Counted from the stretch's first letter, positions 15,900 to 24,673 are shown. The stretch is 35,332 nt of DNA from Gammaproteobacteria bacterium (ex Lamellibrachia satsuma) (GCA_019623805.1 CP053680.1:4288423-4323754), one strand, 5' to 3'. Made by a program: numbers and translations. The notes: generated by a model not told the origin, from the sequence alone.

Positions 15900-16715
15900 A
15901 TGCTTCGAATCACACTTTTTCTCACCCTCCTGGGATTCATCAGCGGGATCTGCGCCGCCCCCAAGGCCGAGCTTTGGCCGCGCTGGCAAACCCATGATGA
16001 AACCTCATCACTTCTGGTCGACCATGCCCCTTGGCAAGACTTTCTCGACAGTTATCTGTCTCAGGGCAGCGATGGCGTCAACCGTGTCGACTACGCTGGA
16101 GTCAGCACTGCAGCGAAGGCAGAGTTACAAGCCTACCTGAATCAGTTACAACAGACCTCTGTATCCCGCCTCAACAGAGATCAGCAGCGCGTTTTCTGGA
16201 TCAATCTCTACAATGCCGGCACCGTGATGGTCATACTCAATCACTATCCGGTGGAGTCCATCCTCGACATCGACATCTCTCCGGGTATCTTCAGCAATGG
16301 CCCCTGGGGCAAGAAGCTCTTTACCGTCGATGACCACAAGATCGCGCTCGATGATATCGAACACCGTATTCTACGCCCCATCTGGCGTGATCCCAGGCTT
16401 CACTATGCCTTGAACTGCGCATCTATCGGTTGCCCTAACCTACAGCAGAAAGCATTCACTGCAATAAACACGGACAGTCTCCTGGAACTGGCCTCGCGGC
16501 AGTACATCAATCATCACAGAGGGGTAAATATCGAAGATGAGAAATTAACCGTCTCCAGCATCTATCATTGGTTTAAGGATGATTTTGGCGGCAGCGATCA
16601 GCAATTGCTGGCACATTTTCGGCGTTATGCAGAACCGGCGCTTCTCACACGGCTATCTAAGATCGATGAGATTGAAGACCATCATTACAACTGGCGGCTC
16701 AACAGCGCCAAATAG
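15900..16715 (+). CDS. Secreted DUF547 domain protein
   Basis: A 271-residue protein with a signal peptide (MLRITLFLTLLGFISGICA, cleavage near ICA/AP). DUF547 spans about 75-215, with conserved FWINLYNAGTVMVILNHYP, IEHRILRP, HYALNCASIGCPNLQ and ASRQYINHHRGV. The family is widespread in bacteria and plants without an established biochemical role. AAGGA lies right before the ATG. The 3' end probably overlaps the start of the following lipoprotein gene by about 50 bases, suggesting co-translation and a shared envelope function. Confidence 0.88.
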   Translation: MLRITLFLTLLGFISGICAAPKAELWPRWQTHDETSSLLVDHAPWQDFLDSYLSQGSDGVNRVDYAGVSTAAKAELQAYLNQLQQTSVSRLNRDQQRVFWINLYNAGTVMVILNHYPVESILDIDISPGIFSNGPWGKKLFTVDDHKIALDDIEHRILRPIWRDPRLHYALNCASIGCPNLQQKAFTAINTDSLLELASRQYINHHRGVNIEDEKLTVSSIYHWFKDDFGGSDQQLLAHFRRYAEPALLTRLSKIDEIEDHHYNWRLNSAK

Positions 16716-18159
16716 AGGGTGGTGCACATGCCTCTGCATCCTGGGCGTGTTATTGCAAATCACAGGATGCAGCACACTGCAAACCGAACCAGCAGTGGTC
16801 GACAACGTAACAGCCGATTGCCTGGCACTGTTCCAACAGGCGGACGAACTAGCTTTGCAAACCGGCACAGTTGATGGTGGTTTTGCACGTATTCCCGATT
16901 TTCCCTGGCTGCGGACAAATCGTTTCTTTGCCTCCCTCTCCAATGAAACACTATCCACAGATGGTTATGCACAGTGGCTCAGCCAACTGGAGCAGATGGA
17001 CCGTGAAGCCCGGTACGTAGAATTAAGCAATGCCGACACCGATCCTTCACTGGTACAACAACTGCATCTTTGCCGCACAATACTCAGCACAGAACTACTT
17101 GGGGATACAGAGAAACGGTCACAACTGCAACGCATAATAAAGGTAAACGACAACTACTCATCCCTACAAAGGGCAATTGGCCTCTATCCCATCACAGCCA
17201 TCTTTGTTGACATCATCGCCAGCAACTGGCGGGATAAAGCAAGGTTGCGTTTGAGAGGGGCATCGGACAGGCCATTTGATGAGGTGTCTGTACGTTATAT
17301 TCCTCCCACCAAAATAACGATAAGCAGTGAAATAGTGGCGAATATCCTCACGAAAGCCGCCACAAATCCTCTCAAACTTCCCGACGTGGATGGAACAGAA
17401 CTGCAGCAACTACTGTTGAACTTCGCACCGGTTTGGGTCGTTGAGACAGAAGATGATAATGACCGCATCGGCACACCCAGGCTTGGTCTCTACGGCAATC
17501 CATCCAATATCGATACCAGCAGACCAGCGGTCTATACGTACAAAAGTTTTACCCGCTGGCAGGGCAATAACCTGCTGCAGTTAAACTATGTCATCTGGTT
17601 TCCCGCCCGTCCACTGGAGAGCCATTTTGATATTCTTGGAGGCCACCTGGATGGCTTGAACTTTCGGGTTACCCTCGCTCCCTCCGGCCAACCACTGCTC
17701 TATGACACCATCCACAACTGCGGTTGCTATCACACGCTCTTTCCCACGCCAGCCCTGACATTCCAGCCACCATCCGGCGCTGAACCACCACTCCTGGCTG
17801 ACACAGTTCCTGAATCGTCGCAACGCAAGGAGATAAGGCTCACCGCAGGCACACATCACATCCGAAAGTTCTCTAACGCAGTTAACGCAACCCTAGACTT
17901 GGGCAAGAGTTACACGTTAGTCGATTACCAACAATTGACAACCCTCCCACACACCTCCGGCAGTCGTTCACTCTTCTCTGAGGACGGGATCGTGCATGGG
18001 ACGGAGAGAGGGGAACGCTGGCTGCTCTGGCCGATGGGTATAGCGTCACCTGGGGCGATGCGTCAGCGTGGCCGTCATGCCACAGCCTTTGTGGGTCGCC
18101 GTCATTTCGACGACCCGGATCTGATAGAGACGCTGTTCTTTCCTACAAAAGCAGACTGA
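16666..18159 (+). CDS. Unrecognised lipoprotein paired with DUF547 gene
   Basis: About 497 residues if started at the ATG at 16666. The N-terminus holds a lipobox: CLCILGVLLQITGCS, with ITG-C fitting the signal peptidase II pattern, so the mature protein should be lipid-anchored in the envelope. The rest has no family I recognise. Striking local features are HNCGCYHTLFP (about 351-361), a Cys/His cluster that could bind a metal or form a disulfide, and NYVIWFPARP with DILGGHLDGLNFRVTL just before it. The start is uncertain: the frame is open well into the DUF547 gene, the ATG at 16666 lacks a strong ribosome binding site, and the better-placed ATG at 16728 is out of frame. A small frameshift near the junction is possible. 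Confidence 0.72.
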   Translation: MRLKTIITTGGSTAPNRGWCTCLCILGVLLQITGCSTLQTEPAVVDNVTADCLALFQQADELALQTGTVDGGFARIPDFPWLRTNRFFASLSNETLSTDGYAQWLSQLEQMDREARYVELSNADTDPSLVQQLHLCRTILSTELLGDTEKRSQLQRIIKVNDNYSSLQRAIGLYPITAIFVDIIASNWRDKARLRLRGASDRPFDEVSVRYIPPTKITISSEIVANILTKAATNPLKLPDVDGTELQQLLLNFAPVWVVETEDDNDRIGTPRLGLYGNPSNIDTSRPAVYTYKSFTRWQGNNLLQLNYVIWFPARPLESHFDILGGHLDGLNFRVTLAPSGQPLLYDTIHNCGCYHTLFPTPALTFQPPSGAEPPLLADTVPESSQRKEIRLTAGTHHIRKFSNAVNATLDLGKSYTLVDYQQLTTLPHTSGSRSLFSEDGIVHGTERGERWLLWPMGIASPGAMRQRGRHATAFVGRRHFDDPDLIETLFFPTKAD

Positions 18160-18276
18160 TCAGATTCAATAGTATTCCTTGTCAACCATTCCCATGCTGG
18201 TGCGTTTTACACAGTGAGACGACCAAAAACTGTCGTCAAATCATTCAAACAACACATACCAGCCGAGGTAATTACA

Positions 18277-18603
18277 ATGAAATCACTGCTCGCGAAACTC
18301 ACCATTCTGGGTCTTCTCACCACTGTTGCCTTCAGCGCAAATGCCGGACAAGGCCATGTCAACGGCAAAGGCTGGGCTCAGGGTTATGGCATCGCCCAAG
18401 GCACCGGCATCGTCAGGGGTTCAGGCACCGCCAGCGGGAAAGGTGTTGTTGTCTATCGCGACGGTAACGGTAATATCCAGCACAAAAAGGGTTCAGGTAC
18501 CGTCTCCGGCCGGGGCATAGCCATTGGCAAGGGTACCTTTGCAGGCACGGGTAAAGCCTATGGCAAAGGCCGGGCAGCCGGGAATGGCAGGACCTGGAAA
18601 TAA
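18277..18603 (+). CDS. Small secreted glycine-rich protein of GxGxxx hexapeptide repeats
   Basis: A 108-residue protein. A clear signal peptide (MKSLLAKLTILGLLTTVAFSANA) precedes about 85 mature residues composed almost wholly of six-residue units starting GxG: GKGWAQ, GYGIAQ, GTGIVR, GSGTAS, GKGVVV, then a polar break YRDGNGNIQHKK, then GSGTVS, GRGIAI, GKGTFA, GTGKAY, GKGRAA, GNG. GAGG lies 9 bases before the ATG, which excludes the longer frame from 18214. Such regular spacing suggests a repetitive beta fold or assembly on a surface. I know no named family. It stands alone between the lipoprotein gene and glcD. Confidence 0.8.
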   Translation: MKSLLAKLTILGLLTTVAFSANAGQGHVNGKGWAQGYGIAQGTGIVRGSGTASGKGVVVYRDGNGNIQHKKGSGTVSGRGIAIGKGTFAGTGKAYGKGRAAGNGRTWK

Positions 18604-18755
18604 CCCCTTCCAACGTGTGGGCGGCGTCAAATCAGAAATCAGTTTGCTTGTGTATGTTTTAGGGCCTGATTTGATTCCACTCCATCATAAGCTGCCATCT
18701 ATTTCCAGTAAAGAAACAGGTTAACCTCAAGCGCTTTTTTTGAAAGAATGACCCA

Positions 18756-20249
18756 ATGCAAGACCAATCCGACAACAATTCATTACGCCGGCAGCAACAA
18801 CGCCGAACTCTGGCCGATGCCTTCCTGAAGATGCTGCCAGCAGATGCTGTCATCTTTCGTGACGAGGAGTTGGTCCCCTATGAGTGCGATGGACTCTCTG
18901 CTTACCGGCAGGTGCCCCTGATCGTGCTATTGCCCTACGACACAGACCAGGTTCAGGCCATCCTGCGCTACTGCCACACCAACAAAATCCCCGTGGTAGC
19001 GCGCGGCGCCGGAACCGGACTCTCTGGCGGTGCGCTGCCCCATGAAGATGGCGTACTGCTCAGTCTGGCACGTCTGAATAAGATCCTGGAAGTCGACCAA
19101 TCAAATATGCGCGCCAGGGTGCAGCCGGGTGTGCGCAATATGGCGATCAGTGATGCAGCCCGGTCTCATGGACTCTACTATGCACCCGATCCCTCCTCCC
19201 AAATCGCCTGCTCCATCGGAGGCAACGTGGCGGAAAACGCAGGAGGGGTGCATTGCCTGAAATATGGCCTGACCGTGAATAACCTGTTGGAAGTCACTCT
19301 GATTACCATTGAGGGGGAGCGAATCACCCTGGGAGGTGGCGGTCTCGACAGTCCAGGACTCGATCTACTGGCGTTAATGACCGGCTCTGAAGGCATGTTG
19401 GGAGTGGTTGTGGAGGTGCTGGTCAAACTCTTGCCGATACCAACCAAGGCTCAGGTCATCCTGGCGGCATTTGATGAGGTAGAGGCCGCAGGCAATGCGG
19501 TTGCCACCATCATCGCCAGCGGCATCATTCCTGCCGGGCTGGAATTGATGGACAACCTCTCTCTGCGCGCTGCAGAAGCGTTCATCCATGCGGGTTACCC
19601 GGTGGAAGCAGCCGCTATTCTGCTCTGTGAACTGGACGGCAGTGAGGAGGAGGTTGCCGTTTCGGTAAAGTTTGTCTGTTCCATCCTGAAGCAATCCGGT
19701 GCCAGCGAAGTGCGCATCTCCAAAGATGATACCGAGCGGCAGCGTTTCTGGGCCGGACGCAAGGCTGCATTCCCGGCGGTAGGTCGAATCTCGCCGGACT
19801 ACTACTGTATGGACGGCACTATCCCACGTAAGCAACTGGCGATGGTTCTGAAGAAAATCGCCGAGATGTCACAACGCTATGACCTGCGCTGCGCCAATGT
19901 CTTTCATGCCGGTGACGGCAATCTGCACCCCCTGATTCTCTACGATGCCAATATCCCAGGAGAGCTGGATAAAGCCGAGAAATTCGGTGGCGAGATCCTT
20001 GAACTCTGCGTAGCAGTAGGCGGCACCATCACCGGCGAACACGGTGTCGGCCTGGAGAAGATCAACCAGATGTGCGCCCAGTTCCCCGATGCGGAACTTG
20101 AGATCTTCCATGCAGTGAAGGCAGCCTTCGACCCTCATAACCTGCTCAATCCCGGCAAGGCGATCCCCACCCTCTCCCGCTGCGCTGAGTTTGGCGCCAT
20201 GCATGTGCATGCCGGACAGCTGCGTTTTCCTGAACTGGAGCGGTTCTAA
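18756..20249 (+). CDS. glcD: Glycolate oxidase subunit GlcD (FAD-linked oxidase)
   Basis: A 497-residue FAD-binding subunit of glycolate dehydrogenase (E. coli GlcD has 499). The PCMH-type FAD domain shows VARGAGTGLSGGALP (about 81-95) and DPSSQIACSIGGNVAENAGG. The C-terminal half has NVFHAGDGNLHPLI (about 381-394) and the terminal GEHGVGLEK (about 427-435) and NLLNPGKA. It oxidises glycolate, or D-lactate in related enzymes, to the 2-oxo acid and passes electrons to the quinone pool through its partners. glcE follows with no gap. The ribosome binding site before the ATG is weak. The neighbourhood with malyl-CoA lyase favours glycolate as substrate. Confidence 0.93.
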   Translation: MQDQSDNNSLRRQQQRRTLADAFLKMLPADAVIFRDEELVPYECDGLSAYRQVPLIVLLPYDTDQVQAILRYCHTNKIPVVARGAGTGLSGGALPHEDGVLLSLARLNKILEVDQSNMRARVQPGVRNMAISDAARSHGLYYAPDPSSQIACSIGGNVAENAGGVHCLKYGLTVNNLLEVTLITIEGERITLGGGGLDSPGLDLLALMTGSEGMLGVVVEVLVKLLPIPTKAQVILAAFDEVEAAGNAVATIIASGIIPAGLELMDNLSLRAAEAFIHAGYPVEAAAILLCELDGSEEEVAVSVKFVCSILKQSGASEVRISKDDTERQRFWAGRKAAFPAVGRISPDYYCMDGTIPRKQLAMVLKKIAEMSQRYDLRCANVFHAGDGNLHPLILYDANIPGELDKAEKFGGEILELCVAVGGTITGEHGVGLEKINQMCAQFPDAELEIFHAVKAAFDPHNLLNPGKAIPTLSRCAEFGAMHVHAGQLRFPELERF

Positions 20250-21311
20250 GTGGGTAGCAACCAAGACATCAGTGAAGCGCTGCAAGCCGATGTGGTTCAG
20301 GCGGCGGAGAGTGGACAACAACTCTGTCTGCAGGGTGGCAGGAGTAAAGATTTCTACGGCCGTGAATTGATCGGAGAACCCTTCGATCTGAACCAGCACC
20401 GGGGCATAGTGGATTATGAACCCACGGAACTGGTTGTCACCGCCCGTGGCGGCACGCCACTCTCCGAGATCGAGGCAGCACTGGCTGCACAGCATCAGAT
20501 GCTCCCCTTCGAGCCGCCGTATTTCACAGAGGCCTCGACAATCGGTGGCGCCATTGCGAGTGGTCTTAGTGGCCCGCGCCGTCCCTGGTTTGGTGCTCCC
20601 AGAGATCTGCTACTGGGAATCAAACTGCTGGATGGGCGAGGACAGATTTTGAACTTCGGCGGCCAGGTGATGAAAAACGTGGCTGGATATGACCTTTCTC
20701 GACTTATGGCCGGTTCCCTGGGTACCTTGGGCATCCTGCTGGAAGTATCGATAAAAGTTCTGCCTCTGCCGCCACAGGAGACAACCCTTTTATTCGAAGC
20801 AGATGCAGAGAACGCTCATGCAATTACGCAGCGCATGTGTCTTGATGCTGCCCCCATCTCCGGCAGTTGTCACATGGATGGACTACTGCACATTCGGCTG
20901 GAATGTGATGAAACACGGGTATTGCAGCTAAGAAACCGGTTTGGAGGGGAGTTGGCTGAAGATGCTGAAATGTTCTGGAGAGTACTTCGGGATCAGCAGT
21001 TAGCCTTTTTTCAGACTGACGCCCCACTCTGGCGGCTCTCAATGCCGCCAGCGGCTGACTTTGGTCTACCGGGGAAACAGCTCATCGAATGGGGCGGTGC
21101 ATTGAGATGGTTCAAGGGAGATCACTCAATGGAAGCCATCCGCTCCGCCGTCAGCGCAACCGGTGGTCACGCCACACTATTTCGGAATGGCGATCGCAGC
21201 GGCGAGATCTTCCACCCCCTAAATCCCACGGTCGCATTGCTGCATCAACGCCTGAAGCGGGTATTCGATCCCAAATCCATCTTTAACCCGGGACGACTCT
21301 ATCCTGAATAG
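20250..21311 (+). CDS. glcE: Glycolate oxidase subunit GlcE (FAD-binding)
   Basis: A 353-residue second FAD-binding subunit. GTG follows the glcD stop directly, and GGAG lies 9 bases before it. Motifs typical of GlcE are ARGGTPLSEIEAAL, GGAIASGLSGPRRPWFGAPRD, NVAGYDLSRLMAGSLGTLG and the terminal FDPKSIFNPGRLYP. In E. coli the complex needs the iron-sulfur subunit GlcF, normally the next gene. Here the next gene is on the opposite strand and its tail overlaps the glcE end by 13 bases, so glcF must be elsewhere or replaced. Confidence 0.93.
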   Translation: MGSNQDISEALQADVVQAAESGQQLCLQGGRSKDFYGRELIGEPFDLNQHRGIVDYEPTELVVTARGGTPLSEIEAALAAQHQMLPFEPPYFTEASTIGGAIASGLSGPRRPWFGAPRDLLLGIKLLDGRGQILNFGGQVMKNVAGYDLSRLMAGSLGTLGILLEVSIKVLPLPPQETTLLFEADAENAHAITQRMCLDAAPISGSCHMDGLLHIRLECDETRVLQLRNRFGGELAEDAEMFWRVLRDQQLAFFQTDAPLWRLSMPPAADFGLPGKQLIEWGGALRWFKGDHSMEAIRSAVSATGGHATLFRNGDRSGEIFHPLNPTVALLHQRLKRVFDPKSIFNPGRLYPE

Positions 21312-21559
21312 ACCAGCTTGTTTTTATTGGCTGCCGACATACGTTTGATCTCCATCTCCCGCCTCAGCGCATCACCATGCGGGCCAACAGATTCCGTGTA
21401 GAGCAATTCAACCGGCAGTCTGCCACGAGTGTACTTGGCACCCTGCCCTGAATTATGTTTCTCGACCCGTGCAGCCACATCCTTGGCAATCCCGGTATAG
21501 AGCGTACCGTCACCACACCTCAAAATGTAGACATACCACGCATCAACCGACTGACTCAT
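21299..21559 (-). CDS. GIY-YIG nuclease superfamily protein (YhbQ/UPF0213 type)
   Basis: An 86-residue protein consisting of one GIY-YIG fold: WYVYILRCGDGTLYTGI supplies the two motif strands, followed by RVEKHNSGQGAKYTRGRLPVELLY and a Glu in ALRREMEIKRM. The family has structure-selective or non-specific DNA nuclease activity in some members. The ATG at 21559 is preferred over the TTG at 21562. It converges with glcE, overlapping its 3' end by 13 bases. Confidence 0.9.
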   Translation of the reverse strand: MSQSVDAWYVYILRCGDGTLYTGIAKDVAARVEKHNSGQGAKYTRGRLPVELLYTESVGPHGDALRREMEIKRMSAANKNKLVYSG

Positions 21560-21565
21560 CAACGA

Positions 21566-21928
21566 TCACGCCTTCAGCCAGCTAATAGCCTCAGAAAATT
21601 CCGCCTCATCGAAGGTCTGTAAGTGTCCCTCCATGAAATAGGCACCAAGTTTGGCCGTCCATTCCACCCAGTCAGGCCCGCCAATAACTGCAATCTTTTC
21701 GAAGTCATTGCGGTGCTGAATGCCAAATCTGGCATCATCCCACATCGCACCGATTTCCCACCCCTCGAACGTTTCTCCCAACAGGAGCGCAACACGAACT
21801 TTGCCTTGTCTCTGGATCAGCTCTTCCATCGCAGGGATAAAAACAGTTTCATAATCTTCTGCGGTAAGCATCTCGGTTGCCTTTATAACCAGCGTGTTTC
21901 CTTCTGTTTCTGGCAATATCTCAATCAT
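21566..21928 (-). CDS. SpoIIAA-like (STAS-related) small protein
   Basis: A 120-residue acidic protein resembling the SpoIIAA-like Pfam family: MIEILPETEGNTLVIKATEMLTAEDYE at the start, a central VALLLGETFEGWEIGAMWDD and the terminal FDEAEFSEAISWL. Members are predicted to bind lipids or act as small regulators, but function is unclear. GGAAG precedes the ATG by 9 bases. It lies seven bases upstream of the GIY-YIG gene. Confidence 0.8.
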   Translation of the reverse strand: MIEILPETEGNTLVIKATEMLTAEDYETVFIPAMEELIQRQGKVRVALLLGETFEGWEIGAMWDDARFGIQHRNDFEKIAVIGGPDWVEWTAKLGAYFMEGHLQTFDEAEFSEAISWLKA

Positions 21929-21956
21929 TTAAAGTGCTTCCGATCGATTTCTCAGT

Positions 21957-22199
21957 TCAGATGACAATGCTCAAGGCAATAAATGGCACGAGATTAAACA
22001 AGAATATGCCAATTTTGAAGAGCGCCATGCCCGCATAATGGACAGTATCGAATCGCTCAACCGACAGACTGAACCAGCGACTGTGCATACGGTAGATCCA
22101 GTCGTGGGCCAGCATGAAAAAAAGAAACCACCATATAAGCAGTCCGATATTGATCACCGCACACCAAAACAGCGTATCTCGAATAAGATTAATTTCCAT
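21957..22199 (-). CDS. DUF6868 small membrane protein
   Basis: An 80-residue protein with two membrane helices: FWCAVINIGLLIWWFLFFMLAHDW near the start and GMALFKIGIFLFNLVPFIALSIVI at the end, separated by a polar HSRWFSLSVERFDTVHY loop. The pattern matches DUF6868 as I remember it. The ATG at 22199 is preferred because AAAAGG lies 7 bases before it; the in-frame ATG at 22205 would sit directly on that ribosome binding site. Function unknown. Confidence 0.8.
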   Translation of the reverse strand: MEINLIRDTLFWCAVINIGLLIWWFLFFMLAHDWIYRMHSRWFSLSVERFDTVHYAGMALFKIGIFLFNLVPFIALSIVI

Positions 22200-22331
22200 A
22201 TTCATACCTTTTCAAAAATTCATGCGACGATAAAATCACCCTCAACATAGTATAGATCGCCATCCAACTTTCACGTTTTTCTGGAATTCCCCAGAATCCA
22301 GATCCCGTTGAAAAAGTCGAAAAGTTTTCAT

Positions 22332-22359
22332 TGAGTCTGCCGATACCTACACTGATAAC
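22332..22359 (+). promoter_or_regulatory. Candidate sigma-70 promoter of the PhnD-like / kinase operon
   Basis: TTGAGT (22332-22337) and TGATAA (22354-22359) are separated by 16 bases, about 70 bases before the start codon. The match is moderate. Confidence 0.35.
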
Positions 22360-22426
22360 TTCTTTGTTTACCAGTCAAAATGACAGCAATAGGGATTAAT
22401 CTCAGAAAAAATCCCGGAGGCACGGC

Positions 22427-23263
22427 ATGAAATACCTGATTCAGGCATTAGCAGCACTCTTCCTTGTTTCCACCATTCAACCTGCTGCATTGGCCCAGGA
22501 GCCACCCACGCTCACATTTGGCCTCGTACCACAGCAGTCTGCGACCAAACTGGCCCGTTTGTGGGGACCGATAATGCAGTATATCGGGAAGAAGAGCGGC
22601 ACCCGGCTTGTGTTCAAAACGGCGCCCAATATCCCGGAATTTGAGCGACGCTGCGCCAAAGGCGAGTACGATATTGCCTACATGAACCCATACCACTACA
22701 CAGTTTTCCACGATTCTCCAGGGTATGAAGTATTTTCCCGGCAGAAAAACAAACGGATTCGCGGAATCGTGGTGGTTAGAAAAGAGAGTGCCATTCATTC
22801 CCTGAATGATCTCGCGGGAAAAACCCTCGCTTTCCCCTCGCCCGCAGCATTTGCCGCAAGTGTGCTCCCTCGAGCGAACATTGCTAACAACGACATCCCT
22901 TTCTCTACCAAATACGTCTCCTCCCACGACTCCGTTTATCGCAGCATTGCAAAGGGGTTATATGTCGCCGGTGGAGGCATTCAGCGCACATTCAACAACG
23001 TCGACCCAACAGTCAGAGAACAACTGAGGATACTCTGGACCAGTGGATCCTTTACCCCCCACGCATTTGCGGCACATCCAAGAGTGGATCCTGCAGCCAT
23101 AAAACGAATAAAGGAAGTCATGATCAACATGGAAAACGATCCTGAAGGCAAACGGTTACTTGCCAGCATCAATTTCAAAGGTATCGAAGTGGGAAAGAAC
23201 AAAGACTGGGATGACGTACGGGCTTTGGGCATAGATCTCCTTAAAAAGCTGACTGAAGGCTAA
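22427..23263 (+). CDS. PhnD-like periplasmic substrate-binding protein
   Basis: A 278-residue periplasmic binding protein of the phosphate/phosphite/phosphonate (PhnD) type. The signal peptide MKYLIQALAALFLVSTIQPAALA precedes LTFGLVPQQSATKLARLWGP, then YDIAYMNPYHYTVF, a hinge region RGIVVVRKESAIHSLNDLAGKTLAF, and SVYRSIAKGLYVAGGGI. GGAGG lies eight bases before the ATG. No ABC permease or ATPase is adjacent; a histidine kinase starts six bases downstream. By analogy with binding protein-kinase pairs such as TorT-TorS or LuxP-LuxQ, it may present a ligand to the kinase rather than feed a transporter. The ligand cannot be told from sequence. Confidence 0.88.
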   Translation: MKYLIQALAALFLVSTIQPAALAQEPPTLTFGLVPQQSATKLARLWGPIMQYIGKKSGTRLVFKTAPNIPEFERRCAKGEYDIAYMNPYHYTVFHDSPGYEVFSRQKNKRIRGIVVVRKESAIHSLNDLAGKTLAFPSPAAFAASVLPRANIANNDIPFSTKYVSSHDSVYRSIAKGLYVAGGGIQRTFNNVDPTVREQLRILWTSGSFTPHAFAAHPRVDPAAIKRIKEVMINMENDPEGKRLLASINFKGIEVGKNKDWDDVRALGIDLLKKLTEG

Positions 23264-23269
23264 TAAGGC

Positions 23270-24673
23270 ATGTCCTTCAGGCTCAAAACGATACTCGGTA
23301 TCGCCGGCATAGAGGCGATACTGCTATCGATATTGGTATGGAGTGGTCTGAATTTTCTGCGCCAGTCAAACGAAGAACAACTCATCGAGCATGCCTCGAC
23401 AACGGCCACCCTTTTTGCCACCGCCACCAAGAATGCTGTTCTCTCTACCGACCTGGCCTCCCTTGAAAGCTTTGTTCAGGAGATACTCCGCAACCCCGGG
23501 GTGCTGTATGCAAGAGTAATGGACAATGAAACTCTTTTGGCTGAGGGCGGCGATCCTGAACTTCTCTCCCGCTCTTTTGCTGACGACATGAAATTGGAAG
23601 ATGTCAGTGACCTGGTTTTCGACACCCATGCCGAAATCGTTGAAAACAGCATCCTATTTGGCAGAGTGGAAGTAGGTATCTCCACCAACCGCATCACTGA
23701 AGGAATGAAGAATGCCCGCAATCGGGCAATGACCATTGCTGGTCTTGAGATGGCTCTCACTGCGCTGTTTTCCCTTATGCTCGGTCTCTATCTGACCCGC
23801 CAACTCAAGGAACTGCGGGATGCTTCACGTCAACTGGCTGACGGCAGTCTGGAACACCGCATTCGGGTGCGGGGCAGGGATGAACTAGCCCAAACCAGTA
23901 TTGCTTTCAATAAAATGACAGAAAAACTGCAAGCCAACGAGCAGGCCCTGATATCGGCCAGGGATGAGGCCTGGCATGCAAATCAGGCAAAGTCGGATTT
24001 TCTCGCCCGCATGAATCATGAACTTCGCACGCCAATGAACGCCATCATGGGATTTTCCCAGTTATTGGCATCCGATCCGGATGAGCCACTCACGCCAAAC
24101 CAGGCAATGTCGGTCGACGAAATCCTCCAGGCCAGCAACCGATTACTGGACTTGATCAACTCACTGCTGGACCTGGATCAGATCACCTCAGCAAACCTGT
24201 CCCTTTCCCTGGAAACAATCGATGTCGAACAAGTGATCAAAGATATCCTCGACAAAATTCAGACCAAAGCCGCAGAACGACATATCAAGCTCGATGCTGT
24301 TACACCCCCTCAGCCAATATTTATCACAACAGACCGGAAACGCCTCACACAGGCTTTACTGGAACTGGTTAACAACGCCATCAGATACAACCATGACCAT
24401 GGTAGCGTATCTCTTGCGGTTGATACGGAGACCCCCGGCATACTGCGCATTGATGTCATCGACACAGGAACGGGCATCACTCAAGAAGAGATGTCCACCA
24501 TCTTCGAGCCATTCACCCGTCATGCAGCCGATAAGATGACTGGTGGAAGAGGCATTGGACTCTCGATATCAAAACGAATAGTTGAACTCATGGGTGGAAC
24601 TATCGGCGTGGAGAGCGAACCCGGTAAGGGATCAAAATTCTGGATTGAAGTACCCACTGAACCGAAACTTTAA
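23270..24673 (+). CDS. Membrane sensor histidine kinase (HAMP-HisKA-HATPase), orphan
   Basis: A 467-residue inner-membrane kinase. Transmembrane helix 1 (about 8-29) and helix 2 (about 153-173) enclose a periplasmic sensor of about 120 residues. A HAMP linker (LTRQLKELRDASRQLADGSL) follows. The H-box DFLARMNHELRTPMNAIMGF carries His 250. The HATPase part shows the N-box ELVNNAIRYNHDHG, G1 DVIDTGTGIT and G2 GGRGIGLSISKRIVELMGG. There is no receiver domain and no response regulator next to it. It is co-transcribed with the PhnD-like gene, with a gap of six bases, and should sense that protein. Confidence 0.93.
   Translation: MSFRLKTILGIAGIEAILLSILVWSGLNFLRQSNEEQLIEHASTTATLFATATKNAVLSTDLASLESFVQEILRNPGVLYARVMDNETLLAEGGDPELLSRSFADDMKLEDVSDLVFDTHAEIVENSILFGRVEVGISTNRITEGMKNARNRAMTIAGLEMALTALFSLMLGLYLTRQLKELRDASRQLADGSLEHRIRVRGRDELAQTSIAFNKMTEKLQANEQALISARDEAWHANQAKSDFLARMNHELRTPMNAIMGFSQLLASDPDEPLTPNQAMSVDEILQASNRLLDLINSLLDLDQITSANLSLSLETIDVEQVIKDILDKIQTKAAERHIKLDAVTPPQPIFITTDRKRLTQALLELVNNAIRYNHDHGSVSLAVDTETPGILRIDVIDTGTGITQEEMSTIFEPFTRHAADKMTGGRGIGLSISKRIVELMGGTIGVESEPGKGSKFWIEVPTEPKL

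Noticed and set aside
16728..16800. ATG with GAGGGTGG upstream as start of the lipoprotein gene
   Set aside because: It is in a different frame from the lipobox and the long coding frame; it could only be used if there is a frameshift.
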